Of a DNA stretch of 64,000 nucleotides, positions 9,544 through 18,893 are shown in pieces. Position 1 is the first letter of the stretch; each line of letters begins with the position of its first letter. Source of the DNA: Rhizobium sp. Q54 (GTDB lineage: Bacteria > Pseudomonadota > Alphaproteobacteria > Micropepsales > Micropepsaceae); the NCBI GenBank assembly GCA_945882615.1, contig CAMCWK010000015.1:1-64000 (forward strand), in the 5' to 3' direction. Both the position numbers and the translations under genes were made by a program. The notes beneath the pieces were generated by a model that was not told where the DNA came from, made no database searches, and saw nothing but the letters and a program-made list of their open reading frames with translations.

Positions 9544-10211
9544 CCGGGCGGCCGCAAGGTTTCGATCTCGATCGGGGCCAGTTTCGGATGAACATATTGG
9601 ATCGATCTCCAGACCAGTCCGGTTTGGAGGTCGATCCAATATGCGTTTTGGAACGACCAATTCATCTGTAGGGCCTTGCACCAGACGTTCGTTCTCCTGG
9701 TCGCGATCCGTTTTCCCAGAATCGATATTTGTACGTTGGCGGACGCCAGTGCATCGCATTGGATGGTCGCGGCATAAATATCCAGATCGGCAAAGTCGGC
9801 TATCCAGACCGAACGCCTTGCAGAAGGGTTTGCTTCCGTCGACCCCGACGGCATCAACCAGGTCAGATTGTTTGGCAGTCCAACAGTACGCTGTATCTGG
9901 CCACTTCTGGTCGTGGCGATCATCACTTTCTGACCGGAAGCCCAGAGACGTTGCCCGCCATCGTCGGTCGCAAGAGTAGCTATCGTCTGCGGACCATTTC
10001 CAAGGCGAATGCCGATCGTGGCATAGGGGATCGCGGCGGCCTGTTTGATGGTGACACGCTGCGGTGGTGCAAGCGATAGTCTGATGACCGATGCCACGCT
10101 GCGCAAATCGGTATTGCCGGCCGAACTGCAACCGCCAAGGGCAGACGACAGAAGCAGTACGCTCGACATCAAGGCTTTTTGGCGAACTGCGGATGAGCGG
10201 CAGGGGCGCAT
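9540..10211 (-). CDS. yjbF: YjbF/GfcB-like lipoprotein
   Basis: Lipobox-like SSALGGCSSAG; ...IGIRLGNGPQTIATLATDDGGQRLWASGQKVMIATTRSGQIQRTVGLP...YVHPKLAPIEIE; directly follows yjbH. Confidence 0.75.
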   Translation of the reverse strand: MRPCRSSAVRQKALMSSVLLLSSALGGCSSAGNTDLRSVASVIRLSLAPPQRVTIKQAAAIPYATIGIRLGNGPQTIATLATDDGGQRLWASGQKVMIATTRSGQIQRTVGLPNNLTWLMPSGSTEANPSARRSVWIADFADLDIYAATIQCDALASANVQISILGKRIATRRTNVWCKALQMNWSFQNAYWIDLQTGLVWRSIQYVHPKLAPIEIETLRPPG

Positions 10212-10212
10212 C

Positions 10213-12687
10213 TTATTGCTTGGGCTGCAGGATTTCATCGAGATTTTCTTCCAGCTGGGGGCCGCTGCTATCGAACAGCCTTCTATAAAGCGAATTTTCC
10301 CCGGCCAAGCGGGCGCCGCCGTCGCGGGTGATGGAGCGGATTTCGAGCGGATAGGCCGAGCGGGTAAAGACCGGAAGCGCCCATTCGAAGGGTATGTTGA
10401 TATAGATGCCCTTGTCGAAGCTGCCTTCGCCGAATTTGGCGAAGGGCACGTTAGTGAATGTCGCGAAGGCGCCGATTTCGACGCCGGTGGAGAACTTCCG
10501 TCGGATTTCAAAAGTGACGCCATAGTCTCCAGCCAGATAGCGGCCCCCATGAACTGCCAGATTCAAGTCATTCCAGGGGAGCTGGTAATAGACCGAAGCG
10601 TGGCCGGTAACGGTGTGATATTTCTGCAGACCGAACAGGCGATCGAACTTGCGTTGCCAGACCTGGTACACGTCGGCGCCGAACGCCCAGCGCCCATTGT
10701 TAGGACGCCAAAGAACCTGACCGCCGCCGCCGGAGAACATGTCTTCCAGAATGCCCACTTTCACTTGCGCAAAGACATCCGGCGCCAACCGGGTGGTGTA
10801 GGTGGCGTTCAGGGAGTTAATGCCGTTCGCGCCGTCCTTGAAATATTGTTGCAGGTCGGTGCGGACATGCGGCAGCGCGGAATTGGAAGGCTGGCCGGTA
10901 TTGAAATTGTTTACGACGTCCGCCTCAAGCGCGGCGTTCAGGCTGATGGATGGCGTGATGTCCAGACTTCCCCATGCCATGAGGTAAATCTGGCCCTGTA
11001 AAGGCACTTCTGGATCGAAAAATACCGACCGGAAAGTTGGCCCGAAACTCCAGTTCAACTTTGGTGTGAATTTGCGCCAGCTAGCTTGCAGCGGCCGGAT
11101 GTCCGCGGGGGCCGGGCCCAGCGTAATGGCGGAGCCGATTTCCTCCGCACTGCCATAGGCCGGTATGGCGCGCTCCAGCGCACTTCTGGCCGTTTTGACT
11201 TCCGCAACGGGCAAATTTTCATCCAGCAGGACGAAGCGAAAAATTTCCACATTGGGCGGGGCATTGGCCATCAATATCCGCGCCATGCGCCCGATGGCTT
11301 CATCCTGCGACAGATAGCGATAGTTTCGGTAGTAGACGGTTAACGACGAGGGGCGGAGGTCGATGGTCACGAGCTCCAGGCTCTGGGTGCGCAATGCGCG
11401 CCGCAATCTTGCCTGCAGGGCGGTTTGGGATAGGACCGGTATGGCCTTGGCGGTCGCGGGCGGAGCGCTGACCGGCACTTTGCAGAACTTTACCTGTCCG
11501 GACGACTGATCGAGATCGGTAACTGCCACGGAGACGATGTCGCCGCGAAGCGCGGCCACCTGGGCATAGAGATCGCAGCGCTGCGACGCACCAGCAAAAT
11601 CGCCGCTATTGATCATCAAAGTTTTGTTGACGATCTCATATTCGCGGAAATTGCCCACGGTATAAAGGGCCTCATCCATGTCGAAATTCGCCCGCCGCGC
11701 CAACTCCGGCCTCCGCACAACCCGGCCTGGCCCCGGACGGTTTTCCTGCAGCAGGCTGACCAGGGCTTCATGTTGTTCCTGGTCCGTCCTGTAAACCGGC
11801 TGGGGGATCTCCGGTCCGATGCGGGCGGGCTGAGCTTCGCGGGTGGGATCCAGGCTGAAACTGACCGAAAGTCCATAAGTGCTGCCGTAGAACCATCCTA
11901 GATTGAGGTTCACCGTATCGTAGAGGCGGTAACCCAGACCAACGTTGAACGGCGAGCGGACCTTGAAGCCGCTGCCGTTTTCGGCGCGATAACGGTCGCT
12001 ACTGTATTCCGCTAGCAGGTTGAGATTGGGGATCGGCGTATTCCATTGGACGCCGCCAAATACCCCCGTCTTGGCGCCGCGGAAGAACTGCCCAAAATTG
12101 ACGGTGCCACCGGTATCTTCCCTGCCGCCGCGAACACAAAGACGCGACGAGAGCTTGCAGAAAGGGTTGGGCAGAGCGTTGGTGTCGGACAGCCGGCCCC
12201 AGCCAGCACCCAACGTGAAATCAAAATCGCCGACGCGCTTTGAGGCGACCATGTATTCCGCGCCATAAACGCCCGTTCCCAGAAGGTCGCGCAAACCGAT
12301 CGAGAACTCCGGCAGGATGTCGTCTTCCTTCAGCAGGCGGAGTCTCAGGCCCAGGCTGCGATCAAACAAAGAAAAGCCGGGCGGCATGTCCGGTGCCGGA
12401 AAATTCGCAATATGGCTGTAGCGGAAAGAGCCTTCGAGCCAAGGAAAGGCCTGGAAGCTGAAATTGTAGCGCTGTGATCCCTGCAGCGAACCAACCGTCA
12501 CAGCAACCTCGCCATCGGGTGCCATGCGAGCGCTGGGCATGTCCAGCAATCCGAGATCGCCATAGGTGGTGCGCGGTATGAACGGCACAAACGTATCGGC
12601 GCGGGCCGGCAGGCTCAACCCGCACAACACGATGACGGCCCCGGTTGCTGCGGACCGCCGCGCGATGCGCGCGGATATCCGCAACAA
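10213..12687 (-). CDS. yjbH: YjbH/GfcD-like outer-membrane protein
   Basis: Signal peptide; TTYGDLGLLDMPSARMAPDGEVAVTVGSLQGSQRYNFSFQAFPWLEGSFRYSHI and repeated beta-barrel-like strands, characteristic of YjbH domain proteins. Confidence 0.88.
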   Translation of the reverse strand: MLRISARIARRSAATGAVIVLCGLSLPARADTFVPFIPRTTYGDLGLLDMPSARMAPDGEVAVTVGSLQGSQRYNFSFQAFPWLEGSFRYSHIANFPAPDMPPGFSLFDRSLGLRLRLLKEDDILPEFSIGLRDLLGTGVYGAEYMVASKRVGDFDFTLGAGWGRLSDTNALPNPFCKLSSRLCVRGGREDTGGTVNFGQFFRGAKTGVFGGVQWNTPIPNLNLLAEYSSDRYRAENGSGFKVRSPFNVGLGYRLYDTVNLNLGWFYGSTYGLSVSFSLDPTREAQPARIGPEIPQPVYRTDQEQHEALVSLLQENRPGPGRVVRRPELARRANFDMDEALYTVGNFREYEIVNKTLMINSGDFAGASQRCDLYAQVAALRGDIVSVAVTDLDQSSGQVKFCKVPVSAPPATAKAIPVLSQTALQARLRRALRTQSLELVTIDLRPSSLTVYYRNYRYLSQDEAIGRMARILMANAPPNVEIFRFVLLDENLPVAEVKTARSALERAIPAYGSAEEIGSAITLGPAPADIRPLQASWRKFTPKLNWSFGPTFRSVFFDPEVPLQGQIYLMAWGSLDITPSISLNAALEADVVNNFNTGQPSNSALPHVRTDLQQYFKDGANGINSLNATYTTRLAPDVFAQVKVGILEDMFSGGGGQVLWRPNNGRWAFGADVYQVWQRKFDRLFGLQKYHTVTGHASVYYQLPWNDLNLAVHGGRYLAGDYGVTFEIRRKFSTGVEIGAFATFTNVPFAKFGEGSFDKGIYINIPFEWALPVFTRSAYPLEIRSITRDGGARLAGENSLYRRLFDSSGPQLEENLDEILQPKQ

Positions 12688-12754
12688 TATGGCTCTTCTT
12701 ACGGGTCTGTAACGCCGCTTTCGGATTGTCTTGGTTCCCGCCCTTTGATCCAGC

Positions 12755-13636
12755 TCAAATGTTCAGCCGTTTGAGGATGGGAATCAGCGCGGACGAAATG
12801 TCGGGTCTCGACAGAGCGACGGCGATGTTGGCATGCAGGAACCCGACCTTGTCGCCGCAGTCATAGCGGGCGCAATCGGTCTTGACAGCATGGAATGGTG
12901 TCGTGCCGATCATCTTGGCCATGGCGTCGGTGAGCTGGATTTCGTTGCCGGCGCCGCGTTCCTGCTTGTCCAGGATACCGAATATCTCGGGCTGCAAAAT
13001 ATAGCGGCCGATGACGCAGAGGTTGGATGGCTCGGTGCCGGTGGTCGGCTTTTCCACCATGCCTTTCACCTCGGTGGCGTTGCCGGAGGTCTTCCCGGGA
13101 TCGACCACGCCATAGCGCTTGATCTCGTCCTTGGGTTTTTCCTCGGCCGCCACAATGATGCCGCCGCCCACCTGGTTGTAAGAAGCGATCATCTGCGCCA
13201 GCGCCCCGGGCTTACCCACCATCAGGTCGTCGGGCAGCAGCACGGCAAAGGGTTCGTTGCCCACGAAATGCCGCGCGCACCAAACCGCGTGCCCCAGTCC
13301 CAGCGGCTGCTGTTGGCGGATGAAGCCCACCGAACCGGTCTGGGGAAGGGATTCCAGCAGGCTGTTCAGCTCCGCCGTTTTTTCCCGGGCGCTCAGCAGG
13401 GATTCCAGCTCATAGGCATGATCAAAGTGGTCGGCGATGACATGCTTGCCGCGTCCAGTGATGAACACGAACTGTTCGATCCCGGCCTCGCGCGCTTCTT
13501 CCACCGCATATTGGATCACCGGCTTGTCCACCACCGGCAGCATCTCCTTGGGGACCGCCTTGGTGGCCGGCAGGAAGCGGGTGCCCATCCCAGCCACGGG
13601 AAAAACGGCTTTGCGGACGGATTTTGGCAAGGACAT
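12755..13636 (-). CDS. galU: UTP--glucose-1-phosphate uridylyltransferase
   Basis: VRKAVFPVAGMGTRFLPATKAVPKEMLPVVDKPVIQYAVEEA...MVEKPTTGTEPSNLCVIGRYIL. Confidence 0.96.
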   Translation of the reverse strand: MSLPKSVRKAVFPVAGMGTRFLPATKAVPKEMLPVVDKPVIQYAVEEAREAGIEQFVFITGRGKHVIADHFDHAYELESLLSAREKTAELNSLLESLPQTGSVGFIRQQQPLGLGHAVWCARHFVGNEPFAVLLPDDLMVGKPGALAQMIASYNQVGGGIIVAAEEKPKDEIKRYGVVDPGKTSGNATEVKGMVEKPTTGTEPSNLCVIGRYILQPEIFGILDKQERGAGNEIQLTDAMAKMIGTTPFHAVKTDCARYDCGDKVGFLHANIAVALSRPDISSALIPILKRLNI

Positions 13637-13728
13637 GGCGTTTTCCGGGGATGCTTCAAAACAAGGCTGTTTCATCGCACGCGGCCGCCGTTATTGTCCA
13701 GTTTCCAAAGGCTTTTTGGCGGAACAGG

Positions 13729-14799
13729 ATGAAAAAAGCGGCCTGTCTCGGGCTTATCTTTTTGACAATGGCGGCAAGCGCTGCGCAAGCAGCGCCTTCG
13801 ACGGATGCACATCTGTCCGGCGCACAGGCCGCGCTGGACAGCGGCAATGCCGCGCAGGCCAAACACCTTGTCGATACGGCGTTGGGCGAGGGTTCTGTTA
13901 CGCCGTTGCAGCGCGCGCGGTTGCTGCACAATCGTGGCATCGCGCAGGAGCTTCTGGGAAGCCATCAGGAAGCGCTGGCCGATTTGACCGCGGCGCTTCA
14001 GACACAGGCTCTGCCAGCGGAGGAGCGCGCCCAGGCCCTGTTGCAACGCGGCTATCTGCTGGACAGTTTGGGCCGGCTGGCCGACGCGATCAGGGACTAT
14101 TCCGCGGCGGCCGCCCTGAAAACCACGTCAGCAGCGACAGCGCTGAACAACCGCGCCAATATCCATCGCCGCCAAAACCGCCTGACCCAAGCGCGCCGCG
14201 ACTATTTGGCGTCGCTCAGCATGGGAAATGCCAGGCCGCAATTCGCCTATTACGGCCTAGGCCAGATAGCGGAGGCTCAGCATGACAAAGAGGCCGCGCG
14301 GGGGTTTTATGCCAAGGCCGTGGGCGCTGATCCCAGTTACCGGCTGGCGAGTGAGCGCCTCGCGGAGCTGGGTGGACCACCCCAGACTGTCGGCGCCGAT
14401 CCCGGTATCGTCAAGCTTCGCCCCCCGTCCCAAACGCCGCCCGTCGTGCTGAAGCCCCCGGCAGACCGGATCGTGCTGCGGCCGCCGCCCCGCAAACCGC
14501 AGCCTAGCAGGGCTTCCGGCCCGGGTCTGCGCCCAGCTCTGGATGCACCGGCGGGGAGCGCTTCGGGCCCCCAGGTGCAGCTTGGCGCCTGGCGCAGCGA
14601 GGCTGAGGCGAGGGCAGGCTGGAGAAAGGCCTTAGACGCTTCTGGAGGGGCTCTGGAAGGCTATACGCCACGCATCGTGGTGGCGGAGTTGCCTGGGAGA
14701 GGGCGCTACTACCGGTTGCGTACGGCAACGCCTGATCCTGCCCGTCTGTGCGCCCGCCTGCGTGCCGCCGGTCAGGATTGTATGCGCACCCGGGATTAG
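13729..14799 (+). CDS. TPR-repeat protein with C-terminal SPOR-like domain
   Basis: Signal peptide MKKAACLGLIFLTMAASAAQA; TPR-like repeats; C-term VQLGAWRSEAEARAGWRKAL...GRGRYYRLRT SPOR-like. Confidence 0.8.
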   Translation: MKKAACLGLIFLTMAASAAQAAPSTDAHLSGAQAALDSGNAAQAKHLVDTALGEGSVTPLQRARLLHNRGIAQELLGSHQEALADLTAALQTQALPAEERAQALLQRGYLLDSLGRLADAIRDYSAAAALKTTSAATALNNRANIHRRQNRLTQARRDYLASLSMGNARPQFAYYGLGQIAEAQHDKEAARGFYAKAVGADPSYRLASERLAELGGPPQTVGADPGIVKLRPPSQTPPVVLKPPADRIVLRPPPRKPQPSRASGPGLRPALDAPAGSASGPQVQLGAWRSEAEARAGWRKALDASGGALEGYTPRIVVAELPGRGRYYRLRTATPDPARLCARLRAAGQDCMRTRD

Positions 14800-14870
14800 C
14801 CGTTTCAGGCTTGTTCGCAACTGCAAAAAACTCCTATGGTTGGGAACTTTCGGAATCGCGCTGGAGCAGC

Positions 14871-16331
14871 ATGAGAGTTCGCTATTTTTTGCAGGTCGGG
14901 GTGCTTGCTTGCCTTGTTGCGTTTGCACCGTCTGCCCTGGCTTCTCCCTGGGCTGAAGTCGGCGACAACCAGTTAAGGTCCGATATCCAGCTGCTGGCGT
15001 CGGCGGGGATGGTTAGCGATCTCACGACCCACTGGCCAATGCCCTGGCACTCCATCCTCACCAGTCTTGACGATGCGCCGCTGGCCAGCCAGCCGGTGTC
15101 GGTGCGTCTGGCGGCGGAGCGCGTTCTGGCTCACGCGCGCCGCGAAACCGCGCCTGGTGCCGCCGCATCCGCCTATTTCGATGTCACCAACCGGACGGCC
15201 CTGGTTCGCGGATTTGAAGGCATGGGGCGCGGCGAAGGTCAGGCGCAGCTGTCACTGGGTTACAATTTCTCGAATATTTCCGGCCGCTTGTCAGTTGGTG
15301 CGATCGCCCAGGACCTGGAGCGCAGAAACTACAAGTTGATGTTTGAAGGCAGCTACCTGTCCGCCGATATTGGCGATGTGCGGCTGTATGGCGGCTATCT
15401 CGATCACTGGTGGGGACCGGGCCAGATTTCGGCACTGTCGCTGTCCAACAATGCTCGGCCCATGCCGCAAATCGGCATCCAGCGCTCCAGCACCACCGCG
15501 TCCAGCTGGCCGGTGCTTCGCTGGCTGGGACCGTGGCAGGTGGAATTCCTGCTGGGCTATATGGATGGTCCGCGGCTGGAGCGCGATACCTTTTACAACG
15601 CGCTGCGCCTGACGGTGAATCCGGCGCCGGGACTGGAGATCGGCCTGGCGCGAACCCAGCAATTTTGCGGGCAGGGCCATCCCTGTCGGCCGCTGCGCGA
15701 TTATTTCGATTTCGCCAATAACAACCGCAACGCCAACAGCACCAACGACCAGGGACTGTTCGATATCAAATACAGTTTTGGCATCGCAGGCGTGCCGGCC
15801 CAGGTTTACATGCAGGTGATGAACGAAGATTCTTCGCCCATTGTGCAGTCCGCCAGCAGTCACCTTTTCGGGGCTTCGGTGTTCCTGCCCATAGACGAAA
15901 ATCCGGTGCGCCTTACCGCCGAATACACGGATTCCGTTCCGACGCACAGCATCTTCAGTTTCGGCGACGTGCTCCACGGCATTGCCTATAACAATGGCGA
16001 TTACCCGGACGGTATGCGCTACCGCGGCCGCACCATAGGTTTCAGCCTGGACAGTGATTCCCGATTGTTCTCTCTGCAGGGCAGCTGGACCGATCAAGGC
16101 GGGCGCTTCTATCAACTGAGTTACCACCGCGCGCATGTCAATCATCCCGCCAATACACTGCCCAATGTGGTGAGCGCCCTGCCGGTGCGCGTCAATCTGG
16201 GCGAGGCGCGGGTAACGCTGCCGCTTTCCGGCCTGAAGCTGGACCTTGCCGGCCGCGTTCAGGACGAGCAGCCGCGCCCGCGCCGCGGTGGTGCCGTTTC
16301 CATCGAAGCCGCGCTGCGAATTGATCTCTAA
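14871..16331 (+). CDS. Capsule assembly protein Wzi family (outer-membrane barrel)
   Basis: Signal peptide; SPWAEVGDNQLRSDIQLLASAGMVSDLTTHWPMPWHSI; GYLDHWWGPGQISALSLSNNARPMPQIGIQR; GPWQVEFLLGYMDG. Confidence 0.85.
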   Translation: MRVRYFLQVGVLACLVAFAPSALASPWAEVGDNQLRSDIQLLASAGMVSDLTTHWPMPWHSILTSLDDAPLASQPVSVRLAAERVLAHARRETAPGAAASAYFDVTNRTALVRGFEGMGRGEGQAQLSLGYNFSNISGRLSVGAIAQDLERRNYKLMFEGSYLSADIGDVRLYGGYLDHWWGPGQISALSLSNNARPMPQIGIQRSSTTASSWPVLRWLGPWQVEFLLGYMDGPRLERDTFYNALRLTVNPAPGLEIGLARTQQFCGQGHPCRPLRDYFDFANNNRNANSTNDQGLFDIKYSFGIAGVPAQVYMQVMNEDSSPIVQSASSHLFGASVFLPIDENPVRLTAEYTDSVPTHSIFSFGDVLHGIAYNNGDYPDGMRYRGRTIGFSLDSDSRLFSLQGSWTDQGGRFYQLSYHRAHVNHPANTLPNVVSALPVRVNLGEARVTLPLSGLKLDLAGRVQDEQPRPRRGGAVSIEAALRIDL

Positions 16332-18170
16332 CTAGTCGAGTTCGTACCTGGACTTGTAATCAGCCGCCAGGCTCTGCGACTGATCTGCCTTGCGCAATAA
16401 GGCATTACCGACCACCAGGACGTCCAGCTCTGTGCCCATGAAACAGCGGAAGGCGTCTTCCGGCGTTGAAACAATCGGCTCGCCCCGGACATTGAAGGAT
16501 GTGTTCACCAGCACAGGGCAGCCGGTGATCTCCTTGAAACGACGGATCAGGCGGTGATAGCGAGGGTTCGTCTCTTCATGCACGGTTTGTACCCGCGCCG
16601 AATAGTCGATATGCGTCACTGCCGGAATCTGCGAGCGTTGAATGTTCAGTTTCTCGATGCCGAAAAGAGTTTCTTCGTCCGGCGTCATCTGCCGGCGCTT
16701 GTCGCGCGCCACTTCCGCCACCAGGAGCATGTAAGGGCTGTCGGTATCCATTTCGAACCAAGCCGAAACATCTTCGCGCAATACGCTTGGGGCAAATGGG
16801 CGGAAAGATTCGCGATATTTCACTTTCAAATTGAGCAGCTTCTGCATGTCCGGCGAGCGCGGGTCTGCCAGAATGCTTCTTCCGCCCAGCGCGCGCGGGC
16901 CAAATTCCATGCGCCCGTTATGCCAGCCAAGCGCTTTGCCGTCGGCCAGAGCCTGCGCTGCCTGTTCAATTGTTTCATCCTCGGTAAGGCGGGTGAATGC
17001 TGCGCCGCATTCGGTGAGGCGTCTGGCGATATCGCCGTCGTCATATTGCGGACCCAGATATGAACCTTTCATACCGTCCAGACCAGACATTGGTCTGCGC
17101 GGCTGATCCAGCATGGTGTGATACGCCGCTAACGCGGCGCCCAGCGCCCCGCCCGCATCACCAGCCGCCGGCTGAATCCAGAGGCGATCGAAAATATTCT
17201 CTCGCAGCAACTTTCCGTTGGCGACGCAATTGAGAGCGACGCCGCCGGCCAGGCACAGGTTCTTCTGTCCAGTGTCCCGTGCCACGCTGCGCGCCAGTTT
17301 GATCACCACCTCTTCGGTGATGGCCTGGATGGAAGCTGCCAGGTCCATTTCCCTTTGGGTCAATTGGGATTCGGACAGTCGGGGCGCACCACCGAACAGG
17401 GCATCGAACTTGCCGTTGCTCATGGTCAAGCCGGTGCAATAATCGAAATAGCTCATGTCCAGTGCAAATGAGCCGTCGTCCCTGATGTCGATCAGGTGAT
17501 CGCGGATTAGTGTGGCATATTTCGGCTCGCCATACGGCGCCAGGCCCATCACCTTGTATTCACCGGAATTGACTTTGAACCCGGTGTAATAGGTAAATGC
17601 GGAATAGAGCAGTCCCAATGAATGGGGGAAGTGGATCTCCTTCCGCACTGAAAGGCTGTTGCCGATGCCAACAGCCAAGGACGTCGTGGTCCATTCTCCC
17701 ACGCCATCCATCGTCAGAACGGCCGCTTCGGAAAAAGGCGATGGAAAGAAGGCGCTGGCGGCGTGGCTGAAGTGGTGTTCGGAAAAAAGCAGGCGCTTCG
17801 CCCAGTCGACATCGTCGCCCCATAACGCGGTGAGCGCCTTGGCGATCATGGACTTCTGAAAAAGCTTGTCTTTCAACCATACCGGCAACGAGGTGGCGAA
17901 GCTGGGAAAGCCGCGGGGCGCAAAAGCGAGATACGTCTCCAGCAGTCGCTCGAATTTCAGGAACGGCTTGTCGTAAAAAACGACATAATCCAGCGCGTGC
18001 GGTGCAATGCCAACTTCTGCCAGACAATAGGCGATAGCCATTTCCGGGAAAGCGGAATCGTGCTTTTTGCGGGTGAAGCGCTCTTCCTGCGCCGCCGCCA
18101 CGATTTCGCCATCGCGGACCAAGCATGCGGCGGCGTCATGGTAGTAGGCAGATATGCCCAGGATGTGCAT
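16332..18170 (-). CDS. Carbamoyltransferase, NodU/CmcH family (copy 2, SxtI-type context)
   Basis: MHILGISAYYHDAAACLVRDGEIVAAAQEERFTRKKHDS; CLAGGVALNCVANGKLL; GRMEFGPRALGGRSILADPR; VLVNTSFNVRGEPIV. Confidence 0.95.
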   Translation of the reverse strand: MHILGISAYYHDAAACLVRDGEIVAAAQEERFTRKKHDSAFPEMAIAYCLAEVGIAPHALDYVVFYDKPFLKFERLLETYLAFAPRGFPSFATSLPVWLKDKLFQKSMIAKALTALWGDDVDWAKRLLFSEHHFSHAASAFFPSPFSEAAVLTMDGVGEWTTTSLAVGIGNSLSVRKEIHFPHSLGLLYSAFTYYTGFKVNSGEYKVMGLAPYGEPKYATLIRDHLIDIRDDGSFALDMSYFDYCTGLTMSNGKFDALFGGAPRLSESQLTQREMDLAASIQAITEEVVIKLARSVARDTGQKNLCLAGGVALNCVANGKLLRENIFDRLWIQPAAGDAGGALGAALAAYHTMLDQPRRPMSGLDGMKGSYLGPQYDDGDIARRLTECGAAFTRLTEDETIEQAAQALADGKALGWHNGRMEFGPRALGGRSILADPRSPDMQKLLNLKVKYRESFRPFAPSVLREDVSAWFEMDTDSPYMLLVAEVARDKRRQMTPDEETLFGIEKLNIQRSQIPAVTHIDYSARVQTVHEETNPRYHRLIRRFKEITGCPVLVNTSFNVRGEPIVSTPEDAFRCFMGTELDVLVVGNALLRKADQSQSLAADYKSRYELD

Positions 18171-18182
18171 GCCGGCCAGAGC

Positions 18183-18332
18183 TTAGAACAGGGTGTAGAT
18201 GAAGGGTGCCATCACTGAGCCCTGGGCCAGTACCAGCAAGCCGCCGATGATGACCATCACGATTATGATAGGCATCAGCCACAGCTTCTTGCGCACGCGC
18301 AGGAAAGCCCAAAGCTCTGTCAGGAAGTCCAT
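18183..18332 (-). CDS. DUF5989-like 49-aa single-TM protein (not in the supplied ORF track)
   Basis: Manual reverse-complement translation: MDFLTELWAFLRVRKKLWLMPIIIVMVIIGGLLVLAQGSVMAPFIYTLF*; placed between SxtJ-like and carbamoyltransferase genes. Confidence 0.85.
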   Translation of the reverse strand: MDFLTELWAFLRVRKKLWLMPIIIVMVIIGGLLVLAQGSVMAPFIYTLF

Positions 18333-18340
18333 GGCAATTC

Positions 18341-18754
18341 CTAGAATTGGCGTTGAAAAGATGTGGGCTCGGGCCCAGCGGGTTCCCGTTCTATCCAGTG
18401 AGAAGACACTGCGCGCTTCTTCAGGCGCAAGGCATCACGGCCGAACATCCGCGTGGCAAGGGCGACGGGGGTGATGAGGAGCAGGAAAATCACGCCGAGC
18501 ACAATCGGGCTGACGATTTTTCCCAGGAGCAGGCCGAAGGCCATCCAGAGTCGATTGATCGGCGTCAGCACCGAAGGCGCGGCAAGCGCTGCCAGCCAGA
18601 GGGTTGCGGCCAAGCCTGCGCAGATTATTGCGCGCGTGGAATGGCCATTCCAGGCGGCGTAGAGGGCCAGAAGCGCCAAGGCGCAACCGATCACGGCGCC
18701 GAATCTGCGGTTCGATGGCAGGGCGGGCGCAGGTTGAGGGGCATTTTCCAGCAT
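18341..18754 (-). CDS. SxtJ-like membrane protein
   Basis: NRRFGAVIGCALALLALYAAW...LTPINRLWMAFGLLLGKIVSPIVLGVIFLLLITPVALATRMFGRDALRL; the family is typically adjacent to carbamoyltransferases. Confidence 0.85.
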   Translation of the reverse strand: MLENAPQPAPALPSNRRFGAVIGCALALLALYAAWNGHSTRAIICAGLAATLWLAALAAPSVLTPINRLWMAFGLLLGKIVSPIVLGVIFLLLITPVALATRMFGRDALRLKKRAVSSHWIEREPAGPEPTSFQRQF

Positions 18755-18893
18755 TAAGACAATCTATAGCCAAAGTTGTTTAGAGAACAGATTTCTTCTT
18801 GGTGGCAGCGATGTCGCACGTCGGTTGGCCCGCCGCCCTATTTTCAATAGGCGGGCTTGTTATCGCAGGGGGCGGGCACCATAAAACCTCGCT

